From: Pseudomonadota bacterium
GTDB lineage: Bacteria; Pseudomonadota; Gammaproteobacteria; Xanthomonadales; Xanthomonadaceae
Assembly: GCA_018240435.1 (NCBI GenBank)
Contig: JAFEFT010000024.1
Span: forward strand, 91,210 to 155,209
Reading direction: 5' to 3'
DNA: 64,000 nt
In this document: in pieces, positions 47,068-55,061 of the stretch
Layout of the letters: each line of letters starts with the position of its first letter
Numbering within the stretch: position 1 is the first letter of the stretch
The notes under the pieces: model-generated
Databases searched by the model: none
What the model was told of the DNA's origin: nothing
Seen by the model: the letters and a program-made list of their open reading frames with translations, nothing else
Translations under genes and position numbers: made by a program

Positions 47068-48299
47068 ACCGCAAAGGCGACAAATCGCTCATCGTCGGAC
47101 TCGACGTCGGCACCTCCAAGGTGGTGGCGCTGGTCGGCGAATACTCCCCCGGCAATCCGATCGAAGTGATCGGGCTGGGCACGCACGAATCGCGCGGGCT
47201 CAAGCGCGGCGTGGTGGTGGACATCGAATCGACCGTGCAGTCGATCCAGCGCGCCGTGCAGGAGGCCGAGATGATGGCCGGCTGCGAGATCAGCTCGGTT
47301 TACGCCAGCATCTCCGGCAGCCACACCCTGTGCCGCAACTCGCCCGGGATCGTGCCGATCAAGGGCGGCGAGGTGACCTACGCCGATCTGGACAGCGTGC
47401 TGCAGGCGGCCAAGGCGGTGGCGATCCCGGCCGACCAGCGGATCTTGCACGCCATCCCGCAGGACTACGTGATCGACAATTCGCAAGACGCCATCCCCAA
47501 CCCGGTCGGCATGTCCGGGGTGCGCCTGGAGGTGCGCGCGCATCTGGTCACCGGCGCGCAGTCGGCGATGCAGAACATCAGCAAGTGCATCAACCGCTGC
47601 AATCTGCAGGTCGACGAGCTGATCCTGGGTTCGATCGCCTCGGCCACCGCAGTGCTGACCGCCGACGAGAAGGATCTGGGCGTGGTGCTGGTCGACATCG
47701 GCGCCGGCACCACCGACATCGCGGTGTTCGTCAACGGCGCGATCTGCCATACCGCCTCGCTGCCGATCGCCGGCGATCAGGTCACCAACGACATCGCCCA
47801 TCTGCTGCGCACGCCGACCCCGGACGCCGAGAACATCAAGGTGCGCTACGCCTGCGCACTGGCGCAGCTGGCCACCGCCGAGGAATCGATCCAGGTGCCC
47901 GGCGTCGGCGAGCGGCCGCCGCGGCGGCTGGCGCGGCAGGCGCTGGCCGAGGCGGTGCAGAACCGTTACGAGGAGATCTTCGAGATGGTGCAGGCCGAAC
48001 TGCGCCGCTCGGGCTTCGAAGAGCGCGTCCGCTCCGGGCTGGTGCTCACCGGCGGCGCGGCGAAGATGGAAGGCGTCGCCGAATTGGCCGAGGAGATGTT
48101 GCACATGCCGGTACGGATGGGCATTCCGCAGCACATCGGCGGCCTGGGCGAGGTGGTCGGCAACCCGGTGCACGCCACCGGCGTCGGGCTGTTGCTGTGG
48201 GGCAGCCAGATCGAGCATCCGCGTCGACCGACGGTGGCGACCGGCAAGGTCGGCGGCTTGTTTTCAAAGATGCGCAACTGGTATCGCGGGCAGTTCTGA
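47064..48299 (+). CDS. ftsA: Cell division protein FtsA
   Basis: A 411-residue actin-like ATPase that anchors FtsZ to the membrane. Actin-family phosphate motif 1 is 'IVGLDVGTSKVVALVG', phosphate 2 'VLVDIGAGTTDIAVF' and adenosine motif 'LVLTGGAAKMEGV'. The C-terminal amphipathic membrane-targeting helix is 'LFSKMRNWYRGQF'. It starts at ATG 47064, overlapping the ftsQ stop. ftsZ follows after a 252-bp gap. Confidence 0.97.
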   Translation: MNRKGDKSLIVGLDVGTSKVVALVGEYSPGNPIEVIGLGTHESRGLKRGVVVDIESTVQSIQRAVQEAEMMAGCEISSVYASISGSHTLCRNSPGIVPIKGGEVTYADLDSVLQAAKAVAIPADQRILHAIPQDYVIDNSQDAIPNPVGMSGVRLEVRAHLVTGAQSAMQNISKCINRCNLQVDELILGSIASATAVLTADEKDLGVVLVDIGAGTTDIAVFVNGAICHTASLPIAGDQVTNDIAHLLRTPTPDAENIKVRYACALAQLATAEESIQVPGVGERPPRRLARQALAEAVQNRYEEIFEMVQAELRRSGFEERVRSGLVLTGGAAKMEGVAELAEEMLHMPVRMGIPQHIGGLGEVVGNPVHATGVGLLLWGSQIEHPRRPTVATGKVGGLFSKMRNWYRGQF

Positions 48300-48551
48300 G
48301 CGGCGGCAACGGCGCGTGAGAGGACGACGGTGGCACGAATGAAGGGCGCGGGCGAGTGGAATTTCGACCTGTTCGGGAACGACGGCGAGCGCACGCCGCC
48401 ATCCCGGCCAACAGGCGGCGGCGATACGGACAGGACAAACGGCAAGCGAGATCACGACAGCAACCAGACCGGCAACGAACGAATCGACAGCAATCAAATC
48501 GGCAGCAATCAAACCAGCATCCAAACCAGCACACCCAACGGAGAAAGCGAC
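48300..48551 (+). other. ftsA-ftsZ gap, open in the ftsZ frame
   Basis: 252 bp without a recognised gene. The ftsZ frame is open back to a GTG at 48330, which would encode a 74-residue hydrophilic stretch rich in Asn, Gln, Ser and Thr. A strong GGAG eight bases before ATG 48552 supports the shorter FtsZ, so this is more likely a leader with CAGCAATCAAA-like imperfect repeats (about 48485-48530). Confidence 0.5.
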
Positions 48552-49790
48552 ATGGCACATTTCGAACTCATCGAGAAACTGGCACCGAACGCGGTCATCA
48601 AGGTCATCGGCGTCGGTGGCGGCGGCGGCAACGCGGTCGCGCACATGGTCAACAGCAGCGTGCAGGGGGTGGAGTTCATCACCGCCAACACCGACTCGCA
48701 GGCGATCAAGGGCAGCGGCTCCAAGCTGCAACTGCAGCTGGGCTCCAACGTCACCAAGGGCCTGGGCGCCGGCGCCAATCCGGAAGTCGGCCGCCAGGCG
48801 GCACTGGAAGACCGCGAGCGCATCGTCGAGGCACTGGACGGCGCCGACATGGTGTTCATCACCGCCGGCATGGGCGGCGGCACCGGCACCGGCGCGGCGC
48901 CGGTGGTGGCGCAGCTGGCCAAGGAGCTGGGCATCCTGACCGTGGCCGTGGTCACCAAGCCGTTCCCGTTCGAAGGGCGCCGGCGCATGCAGGTCGCGCT
49001 CAAGGGCATCGAGGAACTGGCCCAGCATTGCGACTCGCTGATCACCATCCCGAACGAGAAGCTGATCAACGTGCTCGGCCGCGAGGCGACCATGGTGCAG
49101 GCGTTCAAGGCCGCCAACGACGTGCTGCTCGGCGCCGTGCAGGGCATCGCCGACCTGATCGTGCGCCCGGGCCTGATCAACGTCGACTTCGCCGACGTGC
49201 GCACGGTGATGAGCGAGATGGGCATGGCGATGATGGGTTCGGGCATCGCCAGCGGCGCCGAGCGGGCGATGACCGCCGCCGAGATGGCGATCAGCAACCC
49301 GCTGCTGGATGACGTCAACCTGACCGGCGCCAACGGCATCCTGGTCAACATCACCGCCGGCCCGGACTTCACCATGCGCGAGTACGACGAGGTCGGCCGC
49401 ACCATCGAGGAGTTCGCCAGCGAGGACGCCACCGTGATCGTCGGCACCGTGCTCGATCCGGACATGGCCGACGAGGTGCGGGTGACGGTGGTCGCCACCG
49501 GCCTGAACCGGCAGCCGGCACGGCAGACCGGCCGCGGCAACGAGCGCGAGGAGCGCAACTTCGAACGCGACCGCAACGCCGCCCGCGCCCCGCAGGTCAA
49601 GCTGGTGCGCAATGCGACCAACGGCCGCGCCGAGTTCCCGGTGGCCGAATCGCCGGTGACGACGACGGTGGCACCGGGCTTCGGCGGCCTGCGCGGCGGC
49701 CGGCGCACCGAGGCACCGGCAACCGCGCTGGATGCCGATGGTGGCGCCTACATCGACATCCCGGCCTTCCTGCGTCGCCAAGCCGACTGA
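48552..49790 (+). CDS. ftsZ: Cell division protein FtsZ
   Basis: A 412-residue tubulin-like GTPase that forms the division ring. The N-terminus 'MAHFELIEKLAPNAVIKVIG' is followed by the tubulin signature GGGTGTG (108-114) and the T7-loop region 'NVDFADVRTVM'. The C-terminal linker (about 320-398) is charged and variable, and the conserved C-terminal peptide that binds FtsA is 'DIPAFLRRQAD'. Start ATG 48552 is supported by GGAG upstream. It ends the dcw cluster proper; lpxC follows 298 bp later. Confidence 0.97.
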   Translation: MAHFELIEKLAPNAVIKVIGVGGGGGNAVAHMVNSSVQGVEFITANTDSQAIKGSGSKLQLQLGSNVTKGLGAGANPEVGRQAALEDRERIVEALDGADMVFITAGMGGGTGTGAAPVVAQLAKELGILTVAVVTKPFPFEGRRRMQVALKGIEELAQHCDSLITIPNEKLINVLGREATMVQAFKAANDVLLGAVQGIADLIVRPGLINVDFADVRTVMSEMGMAMMGSGIASGAERAMTAAEMAISNPLLDDVNLTGANGILVNITAGPDFTMREYDEVGRTIEEFASEDATVIVGTVLDPDMADEVRVTVVATGLNRQPARQTGRGNEREERNFERDRNAARAPQVKLVRNATNGRAEFPVAESPVTTTVAPGFGGLRGGRRTEAPATALDADGGAYIDIPAFLRRQAD

Positions 49791-49885
49791 ACGCGCGCGT
49801 CGCGTTCGGGAACCCTTGGCCCCGATCGCCGTCTACAGGCGGTACTGCCGCACGGTAGCCGGCATCGGGGATTGCTTGAACGATC

Positions 49886-49914
49886 GCATCGGGTGTCGCC
49901 AAGGCACCCGATGC
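49886..49914 (+). terminator. Hairpin between ftsZ and lpxC
   Basis: GCATCGGGTG and its exact complement enclose a 9-nt loop; a C-rich stretch follows but no T-run. It lies 95 bp after the ftsZ stop and could end or attenuate the dcw transcript. Confidence 0.4.
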
Positions 49915-50017
49915 AGCGCCCCCCCGACTGGAGCCCCTTGCATGCATCGATGAAACGATTCGACCCGGATTCGTTCACTTTTTGTTAAATTTCCGGACGA
50001 AAGCCGCGTCGAATTGT

Positions 50018-50045
50018 TTGAATTTGGTAAAACGCGTGGTATTCT
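50018..50045 (+). promoter_or_regulatory. Candidate lpxC promoter
   Basis: TTGAAT (50018-50023), a 16-bp spacer and TATTCT (50040-50045) lie 44 bp before the lpxC ATG, inside an A/T-rich stretch that stands out from its GC-rich surroundings. Confidence 0.5.
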
Positions 50046-50088
50046 CGGCGGCGCCTTGTCGTGCTCCCGCCATGGAGAACGCACAGTT

Positions 50089-51000
50089 ATGATCAAACAA
50101 CGCACGCTCAAGAATGTCATCCGCGCCACCGGCGTCGGCCTGCATTCGGGGCAGAAGGTGTACATGACCCTGCGCCCGGCGGCGCCCGATACGGGCATCG
50201 TCTTCCGGCGCGTGGATCTGCCTCGCCCGGTGGAGATTCTTGCGCGTGCCGAGCACGTCGGCGACACCAGCCTGTCGACCACGCTCGTGCATGGCGACGT
50301 GCGCATCATGACCGTCGAGCACCTGCTGTCGGCGATGGCCGGGCTGGGCATCGACAACGCCTATGTCGACCTGTCGGCACCGGAAGTGCCGATCATGGAT
50401 GGCTCGGCCGGCCCCTACGTGTTCCTGCTGCAGTCGGCCGGCATCGAAGAACAGAACGTCGCCAAGCGCTTCATCCGCATCAAGAAGCCCATCCGCGTCG
50501 AAGACGGCGACAAATGGGCGCGCTTCGAGCCCTTCGACGGCTTCAAGGTCGGCTTCACGATCAGCTTCAACCACCCGATCATCACCCGCTCGACCTCGTC
50601 GGCCGAGGTGGACTTTTCGACGACGTCATTCGTCAAGGAAGTCAGCCGTGCGCGCACCTTCGGCTTCATGAAGGACATCGAGATGCTGCGCGATCGCCGG
50701 CTGGTGCTCGGCGGCAGCATGGACAACGCGATCGTGCTCGACGACTACCGCATCCTCAACGAGGATGGCCTGCGCTACGAGGACGAGTTCGTCAAGCACA
50801 AGATCCTCGACGCCATCGGCGATCTGTACCTGCTCGGCCACAGCCTGATCGGCGCATTCTACGGCTACAAGTCCGGCCACCAGCTCAACAACCAGTTGCT
50901 GCGCACCCTGCTGGCCGACCGCAAGGCCTGGGAAGAGGTCACCTTCGACGACCCGGCACAGGCGCCGATTTCCTACGCGCACCCGGCGCAAGCGGTCTGA
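50089..51000 (+). CDS. lpxC: UDP-3-O-acyl-N-acetylglucosamine deacetylase LpxC
   Basis: A 303-residue zinc deacetylase, the committed step of lipid A synthesis. Zinc ligands are H78 ('[12 protein letters not shown]'), H237 and D241 ('[12 protein letters not shown]'); catalytic H264 lies in 'YKSGHQLNN'. The motif 'MDGSAGPY' is intact. The start is ATG 50089 with GGAGAA upstream; the frame is open to 50014 but the extension is not conserved. It has its own likely promoter after ftsZ. Confidence 0.97.
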   Translation: MIKQRTLKNVIRATGVGLHSGQKVYMTLRPAAPDTGIVFRRVDLPRPVEILARAEHVGDTSLSTTLVHGDVRIMTVEHLLSAMAGLGIDNAYVDLSAPEVPIMDGSAGPYVFLLQSAGIEEQNVAKRFIRIKKPIRVEDGDKWARFEPFDGFKVGFTISFNHPIITRSTSSAEVDFSTTSFVKEVSRARTFGFMKDIEMLRDRRLVLGGSMDNAIVLDDYRILNEDGLRYEDEFVKHKILDAIGDLYLLGHSLIGAFYGYKSGHQLNNQLLRTLLADRKAWEEVTFDDPAQAPISYAHPAQAV

Positions 51001-51125
51001 GCACCCTCGCCCGGCCCTGGTGCCGGCGCGTCAGTGTGATGCAAGTCGCGGATTTGCTTGGCAATTCCGCATGGCCGGATTTTCCTGTACCATACGTTCC
51101 CCGGCCTTGCCGCCGGGGCGCCGGA

Positions 51126-51623
51126 TCATCCTTCCGGCGTGCTGCCGCAGCCCTTGCGGTCGGCAGCGACGCGGTCAGGCCCGGACGCCAACCGCAGCAG
51201 CTGTGCCCGCAACGCGGGATCGGCCACGGACTCGGCGGTTTTCCGCAGCACATCGCGGGTAGTCAGTGACATCGGTTCGCGCGTCTTCGCCGTCGGTTCG
51301 GCGGCGGCTGGCGGAACCACTTTGACGGTGAGCGCGCCAGCCTGAATCCCGGCCGCGGCCGCGGCGTCCAGCAGGACGTCGGCGTGCTGCCGCAACCGGG
51401 CTCCCCAGACCGGCGCCTCGACGAGATACACCAGTCGGCCCGCACCGGCGTTGCCCAGACGGCAATGCGCTTGCAACGAAGCGGGCAGACAACGACGCAG
51501 CCGTTCATCCAGCGCCGCCAGTTGCGTTGCGCGCTCGATGATCCGGCCCAATCCGCCCTCGGCCGCGGCGTCCAGTGCCGTGCGGGGCGAGTCCTGGGTC
51601 TTGGCTGTGCCCTGCGGACGCAT
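51126..51623 (-). CDS. DUF721 / DciA-like protein
   Basis: A protein of about 165 residues with a DUF721 (DciA) domain: 'LAALDERLRRCLPASLQAH', 'GRLVYLVEAPVWGARLRQHA' and 'GALTVKVVPP'. DciA helps load the replicative helicase DnaB in bacteria without DnaC. The best start is ATG 51623 ('MRPQGTAK'); ATGs at 51641 and 51653 would overlap the divergent M23 gene. A Pro/Lys-rich C-terminal tail follows the domain. It is divergent from the M23 peptidase and convergent with lpxC. Confidence 0.82.
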   Translation of the reverse strand: MRPQGTAKTQDSPRTALDAAAEGGLGRIIERATQLAALDERLRRCLPASLQAHCRLGNAGAGRLVYLVEAPVWGARLRQHADVLLDAAAAAGIQAGALTVKVVPPAAAEPTAKTREPMSLTTRDVLRKTAESVADPALRAQLLRLASGPDRVAADRKGCGSTPEG

Positions 51624-51639
51624 ATCGGACCTGCCGTGC

Positions 51640-52557
51640 ATGAATGTCATCATCGTATCGAAATTCCTCAAGTCCCCGAAACTGCTGTGTCTGCATCGTG
51701 ATCGCAAATTCTTCCTCGGCGCCGCCGGCGCGGTATTGGCGCTGGCGACACTGACCTTCGCCGCCGGCTTTTTCACGCGCGACGGCGTGGCGCTGGCGCA
51801 GGTGCGACAACTGCGCGCCCAGCTGACGCAGCAACAGGCGCAACTGGCCGATGCCAAGGCCGACGCCCAGCGTCAGGTCAATGCGATGGCGGTCAAGCTG
51901 GGCGAATTGCAGGCGCAAGCCAATCGCCTCAATGCCCTGGGCGAAAAGCTGGTGCGCATGGGCAAGCTCGATGACGGCGAGTTCAATTTCAACACCCGGC
52001 CGGGCACCGGCGGCGGCGACGAGCCGACCACACCGATCGCCGCCGACGATCTGGCCCGGCAGATGACCGCGCTCGGTGCCGGTTTTGCCCATTCCGGCGA
52101 CCAGTTGCGCGTGCTCGACGCCCTGCTGACGCGCCGCGATCTGGATCGCAACCAGACCCCGTCATCGATGCCACTGGCCAACACCTACGTGGCAGCGCCC
52201 TTCGGCGGCCGCATCGACCCGATCAATGGCGGCCACGAGTTCCACAAGGGCCTGGATTTGGCCGGGACCTACGGCGAGCCGATCCACGCCGCCGCCGACG
52301 GCATCGTCATCCGTGCCGACTACGACAACGGCGGCTACGGCAACGTCGTCGACATCGACCACGGCAACGGCTACATCACCCGCTACGGCCATTGCTCCAA
52401 GCTGCTGGTCAAGGTGGGCGATCTGGTGCACGCCGGCGACACCATCGCCAACGTCGGCTCCACCGGCCGCTCGACCGGCCCGCACCTGCACTTCGAGGTG
52501 TGGATCAACGGCGCTCCGGTCAATCCGCAACCTTATCTGAGCAAGATCGGCCGCTGA
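51640..52557 (+). CDS. M23 family zinc metallopeptidase
   Basis: A 305-residue inner-membrane-anchored peptidoglycan endopeptidase. Order: short cytoplasmic N-terminus, transmembrane helix (about 26-45), coiled coil (52-108, 'QVRQLRAQLTQQQAQLADAK'), linker, and an LytM/M23 domain. Zinc and catalytic residues are H202, D206 ('HEFHKGLDLAG') and H282/H284 ('PHLHFEVW'). Start ATG 51640 lies 16 bp from the divergent DUF721 gene. It may cleave cross-links or regulate septation. Confidence 0.94.
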   Translation: MNVIIVSKFLKSPKLLCLHRDRKFFLGAAGAVLALATLTFAAGFFTRDGVALAQVRQLRAQLTQQQAQLADAKADAQRQVNAMAVKLGELQAQANRLNALGEKLVRMGKLDDGEFNFNTRPGTGGGDEPTTPIAADDLARQMTALGAGFAHSGDQLRVLDALLTRRDLDRNQTPSSMPLANTYVAAPFGGRIDPINGGHEFHKGLDLAGTYGEPIHAAADGIVIRADYDNGGYGNVVDIDHGNGYITRYGHCSKLLVKVGDLVHAGDTIANVGSTGRSTGPHLHFEVWINGAPVNPQPYLSKIGR

Positions 52558-52583
52558 CAGGCCCTGGATCGTTCGGCCGCAAA

Positions 52584-52615
52584 GGCCGGCCAGCGCCGGC
52601 CGGCGATGGCCGGCC
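52584..52615 (+). terminator. C/G-rich palindromes after the M23 gene
   Basis: GGCCGGC and its complement with a 4-nt loop (52584-52601), then another GGCCGGCC (52608-52615). No T-run follows. It separates the convergent M23 and DUF971 genes. Confidence 0.4.
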
Positions 52616-52675
52616 ACCCGCTGATCGATCGGGCCAGGCGGCGAAAGCCGGCGTGGCGACCGATCGCGTCGACCA

Positions 52676-53029
52676 TCAAGCCTCGCGGCTGCCGCCGGCC
52701 GCCGCCAGCGCCGCCAGATAGCGCGTCCAGCGCGCCTCGTATTCGCGCCCGAGCGTGTGCAGCAGGGGCCAGCTGTAGATGCCGCTGGCGTGGCCGTCGG
52801 AAAACCGCAGCAGCACGCCGTAGTGGCCGACCGGCTCGATGGCGTCGATGTTGACCGCGCGCTTGCCGGCCACCAGCACCTGCTGCCCGGGCCCGTGGCC
52901 CTGCACCTCGGCGCTGGGCGATTGCACGCGCAGATATTCGCAAGGCAGGCGGAAGCTCAGGCCGTCGTCGAAGGCGACCTCGAGCGTATGCGAGGCGCGA
53001 TGGAGGACGATGTGGGTGGGCTGGGGCAT
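52676..53029 (-). CDS. DUF971 (gamma-butyrobetaine hydroxylase-like N-terminal domain) protein
   Basis: A 117-residue single-domain protein of the DUF971 family, related to the N-terminal zinc-binding domain of gamma-butyrobetaine hydroxylase. Diagnostic strings are 'LRVQSPSAEVQGHGPGQ', 'NIDAIEPVGHYGVLLRFSDG' and 'SGIYSWPLLHTLG'. Function is not established. The start is ATG 53029. It lies 83 bp downstream of xerC in the same orientation; in relatives such genes usually follow hslU, which is absent here. Confidence 0.88.
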   Translation of the reverse strand: MPQPTHIVLHRASHTLEVAFDDGLSFRLPCEYLRVQSPSAEVQGHGPGQQVLVAGKRAVNIDAIEPVGHYGVLLRFSDGHASGIYSWPLLHTLGREYEARWTRYLAALAAAGGSREA

Positions 53030-53112
53030 GACGGGGACGGGGTGAATGGAACCGGTCGAGCGAGGCCGCGGAGCCGCAAGGCGCATGATGACGCATGTGC
53101 GCGACGCGGTGA

Positions 53113-54066
53113 TTACGTCTTCCGCCTTGCACGCGGGTGCGCGCCGTCGTAGACCTTGGCCAGGTGCTGGAAGTCGAGGTGGGTGTAGATCTGGGTGGTG
53201 GCGATGTTGGCGTGGCCGAGCAGCTCCTGCACGCCGCGCAGGTCGCCGGAGGATTCGAGCACGTGGCTGGCGAAGCTGTGCCGCAGCAGATGCGGATGCA
53301 CGCGCTTGAAGATGCCCTGTTGCAACGCCAGCTGACGCAGGCGCAACTGGATCGCGCGCGGCGTGATCGCGCCGCCGTCGCGGCCGGGAAATACCGGCCG
53401 ATCGCCATCGATCGGATGCGCCGCAGTGCCCTCGTCGCGCCAGGCGCGCAGCGCGGCGATGGCGTGGCGGCCGACCGGGACGATGCGCACCTTGCCGCCC
53501 TTGCCGGTGACGCGCACCAGCGCATCGTCGAGATCGAGCTCGCGCCAGCACAGCTTGCAGGTTTCCGACAGGCGCAGGCCGGAGGAATACATCAGCTCCA
53601 GCAGGGCGCGATCGCGTTTGCCGAGCGCATCGTCGGCAACGACTTCGACGAGCTGGCCCATTTCGTCGACATCGAGCACGTTGGGCAACTTGCGCGGAGC
53701 CTTGGGTGCGCGCACGCCGGTGGCAGGATTGTTGGCCAGCATGGCGTTTTTCACCTGCCAGGCGAGCAGGCTGCGGCAGGCCGACAGGCGGCGCTGCAGC
53801 GAGCTCGCCGACAGACCACGGCGATGTTCGGCGGCGATGAAAGCTCGCAGCATCTCGCCGTCGAGCGCCTGCCAGCTGGTGACCTTCTGCGCCGCAAGCC
53901 AATCGCACAACGCCGCCAGATCGCGGCCGTAACCGTCGAGGGTGTGCGCCGACATCCGCCGCTCGACCGCAAGATGGGCGAGGAAGGCATCGCGTGCGGC
54001 ATGCAGAGGGTTGGCGGGCACTGCTTCCGTGGGCGGTGAAGGCTTCGGGTCGGACCGTGATGGCAT
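53113..54066 (-). CDS. xerC: Site-specific tyrosine recombinase XerC
   Basis: A 317-residue integrase-family recombinase that resolves chromosome dimers with XerD at dif. The N-terminal SAM-like domain (about 20-110) is followed by the catalytic domain with Arg in 'LMYSSGLRLSETCKL', His-Arg in 'PHLLRHSFASHVLE', His in 'GHANIATTQIYTH' and the nucleophilic Tyr in the same string. A proline-rich stretch of about 20 residues precedes the domain. It is part of the lptM-dapF-DUF484-xerC order typical of gammaproteobacteria, but is separated from DUF484 by a long repeat array. Confidence 0.95.
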   Translation of the reverse strand: MPSRSDPKPSPPTEAVPANPLHAARDAFLAHLAVERRMSAHTLDGYGRDLAALCDWLAAQKVTSWQALDGEMLRAFIAAEHRRGLSASSLQRRLSACRSLLAWQVKNAMLANNPATGVRAPKAPRKLPNVLDVDEMGQLVEVVADDALGKRDRALLELMYSSGLRLSETCKLCWRELDLDDALVRVTGKGGKVRIVPVGRHAIAALRAWRDEGTAAHPIDGDRPVFPGRDGGAITPRAIQLRLRQLALQQGIFKRVHPHLLRHSFASHVLESSGDLRGVQELLGHANIATTQIYTHLDFQHLAKVYDGAHPRARRKT

Positions 54067-54135
54067 GGCGGGATAATCCTTGGTTCGACACGGGCCGACT
54101 CGAACTTCGTTCTCGACCGGCCCTGCTCACCACGT

Positions 54136-54380
54136 CCGAGTTCCGAGTTCCGAGTTCCGAGTTCCGGGTTCCGGGTTCCGGGTTCCGGGTTCCGGGTTCC
54201 GAGTTCCGAGTTCCGAGTCCTGAGTCCCGAGTTCCGGGTTCCGGGTTCCGAGTCCCGAGTCCCGAGTCCCGAGTCCCGAGTCCCGAGTCCCGAGTCCCGG
54301 GTTCCGAGTTCCGAGTTCCGGGTTCCGAGTCCCGAGCCTCGATTCCCGATTCCCGATTCCCGCGCTCCGCGTCCCGAGCA
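54136..54380. repeat. Long heptamer array (35 units)
   Basis: Thirty-five units in unbroken 7-bp phase (245 bp), mixing CCGAGTT, CCGGGTT, CCGAGTC and, at the end, CCGATTC variants. It fills most of the gap between xerC and the DUF484 gene and stops three bases before the DUF484 stop codon. It is the largest array in the window. Confidence 0.95.
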
Positions 54381-54383
54381 AAC

Positions 54384-55061
54384 TCAGCCGTCGTAGCGCT
54401 CCAGCGCGGCGAGCAGGCTGTCGCCCATCAAGCGCAAAAATAGCGTGCCCATGCCGGGGTAGAAGCGATTGCCATCGTGGCTGCCGATGGCGACGAGGCC
54501 GCGATCGCCCAGCGGCAGCAACGCGCACGATTGCACTTCGTGCATGCGCGGGCCGAACAATAATTCGAGTTTTTCGGCCTGCAAGCGGCCGCATAGCGGC
54601 TCGCCATTGGCCAAGAATTCGGCGAACGGCGCGAGCGCGGCGGCATCGCGTGGCAGCACGTTCAGCCAGTCGGCGCCGTCGAGGTCGGCGACTGCATCGT
54701 GCAGCAACACGCGCACCAGATCGCCCTGGAAATCCTCGCTCAGGCTGGCGACCATCGTCTTGATCGTTTCCGGCGCGGAATGTGCGCGCATCAGCGCCAG
54801 CACCAGCTGATGCGTGCGCACGGTGAGCCGTTCGTTTTCCTGCGCGTTGTGGAACAGCTCGTGCAGGCGCTTGTTGAGTTCGCGGTTCTTGTCGCGCAGC
54901 ACGTCGAGCTGGTAACTCGCGAGCGAAGTCGCACGGCCTTCTTCGCGCGGCACCACCAGACCCAACGCGAGATCGGGATAGTCGTGCAAAAAGCGCGGGT
55001 TGCGACGCAGGTAGGCGGCGACCTCGGGCGAATCGATGGGTTGCTGCGGGGTGTCGCTCAT
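54384..55061 (-). CDS. DUF484 family protein
   Basis: A 225-residue protein of the DUF484/YigA family encoded between dapF and xerC, as in many gammaproteobacteria. An N-terminal helical region ('YLRRNPRFLHDYPDLALGL'), a coiled coil ('DVLRDKNRELNKRLHELF') and a C-terminal GAF-like domain ('SCALLPLGDRGLVAIGS') are visible. No catalytic function is known. The start ATG 55061 overlaps the dapF stop; three more codons are open upstream. xerC lies 317 bp downstream, across a heptamer array. Confidence 0.92.
   Translation of the reverse strand: MSDTPQQPIDSPEVAAYLRRNPRFLHDYPDLALGLVVPREEGRATSLASYQLDVLRDKNRELNKRLHELFHNAQENERLTVRTHQLVLALMRAHSAPETIKTMVASLSEDFQGDLVRVLLHDAVADLDGADWLNVLPRDAAALAPFAEFLANGEPLCGRLQAEKLELLFGPRMHEVQSCALLPLGDRGLVAIGSHDGNRFYPGMGTLFLRLMGDSLLAALERYDG

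Noticed and set aside
50014-50088. Longer LpxC starting at 50014
   Set aside because: The extra 25 residues are not conserved and overlap the likely promoter; ATG 50089 has a ribosome-binding site.
53137-54039. 300-codon plus-strand frame opposite xerC
   Set aside because: No domain, no ribosome-binding site, and opposite a complete recombinase gene.
54136-54380. CRISPR array
   Set aside because: The repeat period is 7 bp with no spacers and no cas genes; it is a simple tandem array.
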